A stretch of DNA of 64,000 nt from Echinometra lucunter. Taxonomy: Eukaryota; Echinodermata; Echinoidea; Camarodonta; Echinometridae. Shown here one piece after another: positions 27,001-36,000 of the stretch. Below the pieces are notes generated by a model that saw only the letters and a program-made list of their open reading frames with translations, was not told the DNA's origin and made no database searches. Position 1 is the stretch's first letter, and the number at the start of each line of letters is the position of its first letter. The DNA lies in the NCBI GenBank assembly GCA_029962745.1, contig CM057165.1, positions 8,765,523 through 8,829,522 of the forward strand, read 5' to 3'. The position numbers were made by a program, and so were the translations under genes.

Positions 27001-30000
27001 GATTTTCACGGACAAAACTCTTGATGAAACGCTCCCCAGGTCTACATGTATCATCATGCCTTGATGGTCTTTGTGAGTGGTGATTTGCTTTAACTGCCAT
27101 CATGGAAACACAATTGTTCGCTAGATTAAGGGGGAAAAAATGACNNNNNNNNNNNNNNNNNNNNNNNNNNNNNNNNNNNNNNNNNNNNNNNNNNNNNNNN
27201 NNNNNNNNNNNNNNNNNNNNNNNNNNNNNNNNNNNNNNNNNNNNNNNNNNNNNNNNNNNNNNNNNNNNNNNNNNNNNNNNNNNNNNNNNNNNNNNNNNNN
27301 NNNNNNNNNNNNNNNNNNNNNNNNNNNNNNNNNNNNNNNNNNNNNNNNNNNNNNNNNNNNNNNNNNNNNNNNNNNNNNNNNNNNNNNNNNNNNNNNNNNN
27401 NNNNNNNNNNNNNNNNNNNNNNNNNNNNNNNNNNNNNNNNNNNNNNNNNNNNNNNNNNNNNNNNNNNNNNNNNNNNNNNNNNNNNNNNNNNNNNNNNNNN
27501 NNNNNNNNNNNNNNNNNNNNNNNNNNNNNNNNNNNNNNNNNNNNNNNNNNNNNNNNNNNNNNNNNNNNNNNNNNNNNNNNNNNNNNNNNNNNNNNNNNNN
27601 NNNNNNNNNNNNNNNNNNNNNNNNNNNNNNNNNNNNNNNNNNNNTTTAGCATGTAAACTAAGAAAAGTCCATTAATGAACGCGAGTGTGTGGTAAAGGGC
27701 ACTAAATTCATGCTAGTTGCTATGATCTAGGCCAAGGGCTGTGTAAATTTACACATGGTTTATTTAAATGAATTGACATTAGGTCAGGGTTGGAGTTGTG
27801 ATAGGTTGGTTCAAGATAATGTGAGGATAAGGATAAAGGTTAGTGTTAGGTTTGGGGTTGGGTTTTATGTTTGGCTTAACGTGCAGATTTTCCATGGGAG
27901 CAATCGTCAACTTAGCAAATGTCATGGAACCATTATTGCCACATGTGAGACTCAAACTGTGGGCTAACCAACATCTAGGCCCCGTTTCATAAAACTTGTT
28001 ATTAGTAACAACTGCCACATTTCTATGACATATTTGCTCTTAGCCAATCAAATGCAAGGATGTCAGTAGCTTATAACAGTTATTGCAACTGGTTATTGAT
28101 AGAAAGCTTTATGAAACAGGACCCTGATTAGCATCTTCCATCCCCTCGCTAGGTTGGATTCTCAAATGAGCAGCAGCAGCAGCAGCAGGGGCAAGGTCCA
28201 GGAATTCAGCAGACAACGTCTGGAACAGCAGTCCTTCCGACTCCAATGCCATCTTCCACTGTAGCAGCTCTGAAAGCAGCTAAGCTTCAGTCTGAAGACG
28301 CAGCCGTCTCGGTTATCAAGAACATCCTCTCGTAAGACATATCCAGTAGATCTTTGGGGGTATTATAAGAAATTTAATCAAGTCTGTGATAGAAAGGAGT
28401 TTATAGCACCAGTACATCTCTCTGATGTCTCTAAGCACTTTACATTAATGTCATTACCCCTGTCATCAGATTCAGGCAATGTATGCACCTTCTGCACTCC
28501 CTAGGGAGCATTCCAGCCAGGCGCCTTTTACAGGCACTCACAATGCTAAACAAATCACAATGACTTTTGCATCCTACTGGGTACCCACTTAACACCTGGG
28601 TTGAGAGTGGCAAATGTAGATTCATATCTTGCCAAAGGACATTAGTGCTGCAGCGAGATTCAAACTCAGACTATGAGATCCACAATACAGTGACATTTCC
28701 AGTAGACCACAACACATCTATTAAGTGTTGTTTCTTATAAAGAGCATCCTCATATGAGATGTAGATGGGCAGTTCCACGGTAACAGAATTACAAATCAGA
28801 GATTTTTAGCTCACATTTTTAGAGTTTATGTGCTTATTTTATACTCTGTCCCCTTTCTTACCATTTAATACTCTGTGAATATGCCCATTCTGTCACCTGA
28901 ACTCTTACATTCCAACAGTTTTCTACTTACATTCATGATATTGTGGTATATGTACCTTGGTAACAGAATTACCAGAAAATTGTGTCACTTTCAAATAACA
29001 AAAATGTCATGTAAAATCAAACACGCAGGATGGTGGAATTCCTTTTCGTTTTCGCTTCTTTGAATTCAAGGATTTGGCAATTCAGGACTATCAAAGTGAT
29101 TGTTTTTACTATAAATCTGAAGTAAGCTGATTGTGCTTCCCATGTGGAATTGCCTAGATGTAACAATTAGACTTTTGGAGAACTGCAATAGTCCAGACCT
29201 CAAGGACATCTACTACTACTACTACAACATCAAAAACTACATCTGAGGATGCTGCTTTGTCTGTTATCGAGAATATCCTCATGCAAGCTAGTAAATGTAG
29301 ACTTTGGAGATTTATCTGAAAGTTTATCAAAGTTATGTAATACAAATCAAAGAGCAGGGCCCCCTTGCATAAAAAGTTGCAATTAAACGCAACTCAAAAA
29401 ATGAAACGCAAGTCCCAAATACTCAATTCTGATTGGTTGAAAATCAGGTCGCGTTTAATCTTTTGAGTTGCGTTTCATGGCAGCTTTTTATGCAAGAGGG
29501 CCCAGATCCTTGTCCAAGAGTATATGAGGCTTTATTAACCTGCTGAACATGATTTGATTTCAGTAGAACACACATTTCCCATAGACCCTAACCCAAGTTA
29601 TCATGGGCTTTAGTGTTCAGTGGGTTAGGTTTTCAATTAAACCTGAAAGTCTAGGGATATTACAAGTGTTGTTATGAGAGTGTATCAAGAAGCTGATTTT
29701 TCAGATGGATATCTTGTCATCTCTCATTCTCATTGTAAATCATTTTTCTTTTTCTTTTTTTCTCATCAGTTCACAGAAACAAAAGATGAAAGGGCAAGAT
29801 GAGGAGACACCTTTGACTACTCCATGTAAGTCTATATATATATATATATATATCTAATTAGATGTATTACCGGAAGAAAATAGAGATTTTTTTGGTGCAA
29901 AGTAAGATGTTTTTTTCTTGGACTTCATGCCGATTTTTGTTACTTCATAGTCATGTTTTGTGCAATCTGCCCAAATACATAATTGTAGCAACCCAGCATA

Positions 30001-33000
30001 GCAGGAAAAAGGAATTTCTACTAAAGCAAAATGGCCGATTGCTTCGATATTGACTATTCTCAAATTTGTCATCATAGAGTAGCTTTAAAGCTTCAAAATT
30101 ATGTATGTACTGTGCACAAAGATATAAGGATATATTATTTTCTTTAGCGTTCAGAATCTTCCTTACAGTATTCAGAATCTTCTCTTTAGCATTCAGAATC
30201 TGCTTTTAGCATTTAGAATCTTCTCTGTAGCATTCAAAATCTTCTCTGTAGCATTCAAAATCTTCTCTTTGGCATTCAGATTCTTCTCTTTAGCATTCTA
30301 AATCTTTCAAGGAGTTGGGGATGATGGGCTGGTAGTTTATACCATGGGTGTGAAATAGTTCATCAAGTGTTCTTGCAACTGATAGACTCATGAAAGTTAA
30401 AGCTTTTAATAGAAAATGCCACTAAAGAATATCAAACTGAATAGAAATTAGTTTAAAGGTAGTAGCCCACATTTGCATAACATTGTTTCAGAATTTGAAG
30501 AGAAATATGCCAATTTCAATTTTAAATCACAGATATTTATGTAAAACTATCATGTTATCAAATTCTCAACAATATTCCAAAGAATAAGTGCAAAATGAAT
30601 GGTTCTACTCTTTAACCGTCAGGAAGACCCCTTTACAAAACAAAGAAAATAAAAGAAAATTTGTGTTGAATATTTCCTTCTCAATCCTAAACGGGAATGT
30701 ACTGAGATCTAAAACTACACTAGTATTTTCCTGTGCCTTAACCCTAAAAGACCTGTGCTATTTCTGGTCTAGTTGTACACAGTCATATACAGAAATTTTA
30801 ACAACTTGCATTCGTAATCTGACACCCGCACCATAGGTCCAATCAACATAAATTTGGTATCAAAATGTGCGGGAAGGATTAGAGAAAAAAGTCATTGAAT
30901 CTCAGATGGATACATCTAGTCGTTGCAGAGTACTGTCAAAAATTCAACAGGGGGGGCCATTATGGACCCCCCCTCCCCCGGGTATATTAGGGTTAAAGCA
31001 ATCTAAAGTAAAACTTTTGTGCAGATTGGGTGCCACTTGCAAATGTAGGCTACTACCTTTAAAACGATTATGAATTTCAAATTTGATCTTGTTAACCTAC
31101 AGCTGTATCAAGACCACTAGCATCCCAACCTACCTCTACTGCTGGTGACGGACAGAATAAAGTCATGGCCAGGCCCCCTGCAAAGCTCATCGATAAGGAA
31201 AGGTCAAAGGTCACCACTATGAAGCGTACCACCTCCATGACCTCTGAACATAACCCTCGAAGGAGTGCTTCCGCGTGAGTAATGTCTGATAATATTTGGT
31301 CTTAAGGCATCACTGTGAATTAACTAGATATACAGTTGTATATCAGAATTCATCATGATCCTCATGGCTGCCACTCCTGAAGGGGGTTTTAGATTTAAGC
31401 CATGGTATACACCTCTGATTGATAAGCAGTTGTCTTGAATGATATGATTTGAGTGTATCTTCCACATTAACATAAATTTAATGTTTTATAATTGTTTTTG
31501 TTTATTTAATTTGATTTGATATCATAGTAGTTACAAACTAGTAATTTGTTGGTGTGTGCTTTTTTAAATTACTGTTAGATTCACTTCACTATCATTGTTT
31601 TCAGGAGAGGATTTTATTCATTTCATGTTTTGTGTATGTGTGTGTGTGTTTGATAGGATCTTCAGAACAATGAAACAAATTTCCTCTTGTTGAAAATATC
31701 TTTTAGAATGTCTGCTTTTATACATTATTTTATTTACCATTCTGTTTTTACAGAAATCCGAAGAATAAGAATAATGGTCTCAAGTTTGATCCCAAGTATT
31801 ACGTCTTTGGAGAAAAGCCAGAGAAAGAAACGTAAGTATCATTGTAAGATATTTTTGCTCTACGGCGAGGAGAATAATCAGTGGTTGGGAAATGCTCCAA
31901 ATTAATTTCAGTGCATTTGTGAGTGTTGTTTGTTCTTGTTTTTGTTTGTTTTGTTTTTTGTTTTTGTTTTTTCTTTTTTTTCTTTTCTATCTCTTTTCTT
32001 TTCTTCTCTTTTCAGTTAGTAACAACTGAAGTTTCTATGTTATCAGGCAAAAATAGATTTGAATATGATGATCATACAAGTGTTCTTTAGCCTCTACCAG
32101 TGCATTTTTCCCCCTGTTGAATAAAATTTTTCTTTTTATTCACTTGTTTGATATTTCATTCAACTTATTATTTTTTCTCTCATTTTTTGCAGTCATTTCT
32201 TAGCTGTAGTGAAGAGGACTCTGCAAGATGCACTAGACGGGCTGCTTACTACTGCTGATGTAAGTTGGTTTTCATTTCCTTTTTTTTTTTGGAGGGGGGG
32301 GTCCATTTATACGGATATCCTGATTTCAGTGAATTGGGGTAAGTGGATAAAAATTTCGATCATCTATTCCAGTTTTCAGGCGACTTTTATGTTACAATCA
32401 GCGATAACAATTCCAAAGCCGATTTTTCTTCTTTTATGGTGACTAATGCAACAAATTCTTGACTTCATTAGAATCTAAAAGAAAGAAGGCTGAAAAAAAA
32501 ATTATATTGTTCAGCAAATGGTGAATGTTTAGTTGGTAGCCCAGGGTACCAAACACCGCATCATATATTAAATTATTATTCTGTTATTGTATTCCAGCTA
32601 TACTACAGACAGAAGGGCAGCCGTCCAGTGACCAGGCCTCAAGCCATCCATGAAATCTTTGAGCAATGTGCTGATGTGATAGTTACTAAACTACAGTCAT
32701 ACTACAAACAGGCTGATGACTACCATAACCAATGTTTGCAAGGTAAGGCATTTTGTCAGATGTTGTGTGTCTCTACCCAGGTGTAGCCTATTAAAGACCT
32801 GATTGGATGCTGGGCAATCCCAGTGGGACGCACAAAATCAGCTAATTTCACTTTCATAGCCCTGAATAGCCAAATCCTTAGATTAAAAGAAGTAAAAATA
32901 AGAATTCCACCATCTTAATTAGTATTTGAATAAGAATTCCTTCATCTTAATCAGTATTGGAATAAGAATTCCTCCATCTTAATCAGTTTTGGTATAAAGT

Positions 33001-36000
33001 ATGTCTGATTTTACATGATATTTTTTGCTATTTGAAAGTGACATCATATTCAATTCACACTTGTTGCCATGGTTTAGACCACGGTTTATGTAAATTTATG
33101 CATGATTTATTTAAATTAATTTACATAAACCGTGGTCTCAACCATGGTAACTAGCGCGAATTGAGCGCCCTTTGCGGTAGTTGATGTTTGATCCTGCTAA
33201 AGTAGAGCCAAGGATCTGAAAAGTTCATCAGCAGAGGTTTAACTGAAGGCTTGTTCAGATATGATGGCGCAGCTTACCATGCCACTTACGCACAGTAACA
33301 CATTAGCGCTCAAATAATAAAAGAGATTTTTGTCAAAAGTTGCGCAAACTCATGACATCATATTTTGCGCTAACTTTTTAAGAATTTGATTGGTACACAG
33401 CTTTTTGCCTCCGAGAGGCACAAAATTTGCCTCTTGCCTCAGCGTTTGTTTGTTGGGGTTGCCACTTCATATTCCATTGACTAGTACACTAAAAATGTTG
33501 TGGGGGTTTGTCATATCATATCTGAACAAGCCTTAAGGAGTTTCTTTCTCTTGCTACAGAATTCCGTGAGCAGCTAGAGAGACTTGAGATAGAGGTCGCT
33601 AAGGTCCCGCCACTTGTCATCAAACAACTTCTCAAACATCACATTCAGAAAGCTAACGGCATGACGAAGCAAGGTGGAGGACAGTTCACACAGAAACTTG
33701 GACAGTGGGAGAAAGCAAGGGTGAGTCTGTGTGTGAATACCTACATTGATATAAGCTGGTAATAGTGATTATAGCGGGTTCATATTTGACACTGTAAATT
33801 ACTTAAAAGACTGCCACAACATAAACCATTTACAAGTATGTCAACAGCAGAGGGAGGAAAGGTACATGTACATGCAGCTGCCCACAACAAGGCACCAAAG
33901 CAATACTCACTTTATGAGGTATCATCATATTTAGGCTCGGAAGTTTGTCTATCCTTAGTGTAAGCACACAAAATTTACAAAATAATCACGTCTGAGAAGT
34001 TAAGACTAGAAATGAATCCAGGTATGAAATGAATCCGGCTATAAATGAATAAAGTGCACCGTCAACTTCGTCAACTGCTCGTGGCGCAGTGGTTAAAGCC
34101 ATTGTCAGAGCTCTATATTTCTAGTCATACTAGTCAAGGGTTCGAATCCCCATGACGCTGGTAATTTTTTTGTCGTTATGAAATTGATGACAATGGTGTT
34201 TATTCCGTTGACGAAATAGTTAAAGTATGATAGATATTCTTCGATCAAGTGCCTACCATTCCGTGCCTGCTTACACTAAGGATCTACCCAGAAGTTTCTG
34301 AGCCAGATTTCTCCTTCATGCTTGACAAAAGTCTTTAAATACATCAAAATCAGCACTTTTTAAAGTTACACACCACGATACATTACATGATGTATTATCT
34401 AACTTCTTCATTTTGTTTATTCTATCTTCAGACGCAGCATAAGATACTGCTCCGCCCCACCCTAGGACACCCTCACAATCGTAATGAGCTTGTCTCTCTG
34501 TGCGACCAGGAGGAAGAGAGAAGAAGAGAGTACATGGCTGGCATAGAAGAGAATGCAAAGGCACTTAAGGTATGAGCTTTAACACTTACAGTGCCGATGG
34601 CACTTATATGTGCCCAAGAGACTTTACATTTTTAATTGACTATTACTCCACTTAGAAAAATGGATGTGGTCATGAAAATATGTCAAAGTTTAGAGTATAA
34701 ATATAGTATTTGAAATATCTATCAGTCACTATATGCTACCATAGGATATTTTTTAGAAAATTGCAGATTTTGGAAAGGATCTATTCTTATTTTAGCATAA
34801 AACAATAGCAAACAAATGAGAAATGAAAACGGAAAGGTCAAGAGGGAAGCTCATTTCTATTTGCACATAATTTTCATGCAAGACATTGAATTAATGGAAA
34901 TATTTGGTATCTTTTGAAAGGGTAATAAATTTTCTACAACTTTTGTGAACAACTTATCTGTATAAAAATTACTATTGAAGACTTACGGGCATTTGAAAAA
35001 GCAAGCATTGTTCATGATTTGGTAGAATTTGGGAACAAGCAAAACCCCTTGGCACCGTAAGAGTTAATCGGTTTGTAAGATGCTTAAAGGGTTCCTATAA
35101 CTTTGTGGATGCTCGATTTAATAAATTGTTGAATTTTGATGTTTATGCTTCATAAAGATGTTAAGAAGGATGAGTGAAAGCAAGCAATGTAAAGGTTTTG
35201 AAATATAAGATGTTATTAATAAGATATCTATCACAGAATACTGCCATTTGCAAAACTGTCCTGGATATGCTTTTGTCTGACACTGCAGTCTATAGGGTAA
35301 AAAGGCTTTGGCATTTCCAGTCACTTGTATATTATCACTTTTTGTGAAGCACATGATGATGCTTTTGAAATGCGTTTTTCAGGGCTTCATATTTAACTGA
35401 TGTTACATACACTGATAGCATGTAAGGCCATGTAGCTCAGATTTTCAAAAGTTTCTCAACTGCTTTAAGGTGAAGGCTGTTAGGTAAGGATTCATGAGGT
35501 ACCTAAGGTAAGGACTTAAGCCACTTTGTAAGGCACTTATTAGGTCAATAACCAATTCATAAGGCTATTAGGAATTGGTAAGCGCTTAAATAATCCATTC
35601 ATAAGGCACTTAATTTAAGTGCTTTAACTAATTCAGAATGAAGTAAGGGATTTAACCTGTTCATAGGGCACATGAGGTAAGGAGTTGCACTGGGTTATAA
35701 ATGACCTGTGGGTATCAAAGGTAACCAGTTTTACAAGTCACCTGATAAGGAAAAGCTTTGAAACTGTCACAGACATGCTATCCTTTTTGAGTATGGTTTA
35801 ATAGATGAGCTCTCTTTGCCCTTCATGTTAAACTACCCATTTCTTAAGGATGATCCGTATCATATATTGCATGTGCATAGTTTAAAGGAAAAAGCATTTT
35901 ACGTCTGTCTTTACATCTCTAGCATTGGAATTGGTTCACCCTAAATTGTTTTTGAAGATCAATAGAGATGACTTGATTTCCTGTTCCTGAAAGTTGAGTC

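Larger units (their letters stand above)
28153..31831 (+). other. CCDC180: CCDC180 post-gap linker with polyQ, exons 17-20
   Basis: Exon 28153-28331 is open in phase 0 and encodes NEQQQQQQGQGPGIQQ, then SEDAAVSVIKNILS. Its other two frames contain stops. Exon 29770-29825 is short and polar (KQKMKGQDEETPLTTP). Exon 31103-31274 carries RPPAKLIDKERSKVTTMKR, and exon 31754-31831 carries LKFDPKYYVFGEKPEKE, a strong family landmark directly before DUF4456. Junction phases (2, 1, 2, 2) agree throughout. The (CAG)6 run in exon 28153 is a candidate length polymorphism. Confidence 0.78.

Noticed and set aside
26984..27652. Long frames across the gap
   Set aside because: They consist of N translated as X.
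31603..31640. Exon beginning after tgttttcag
   Set aside because: No open segment with a donor follows, and the phases of exons 31274 and 31754 already agree.
34076..34165. Functional tRNA gene
   Set aside because: A and B boxes are present, but the acceptor and anticodon stems do not pair well.
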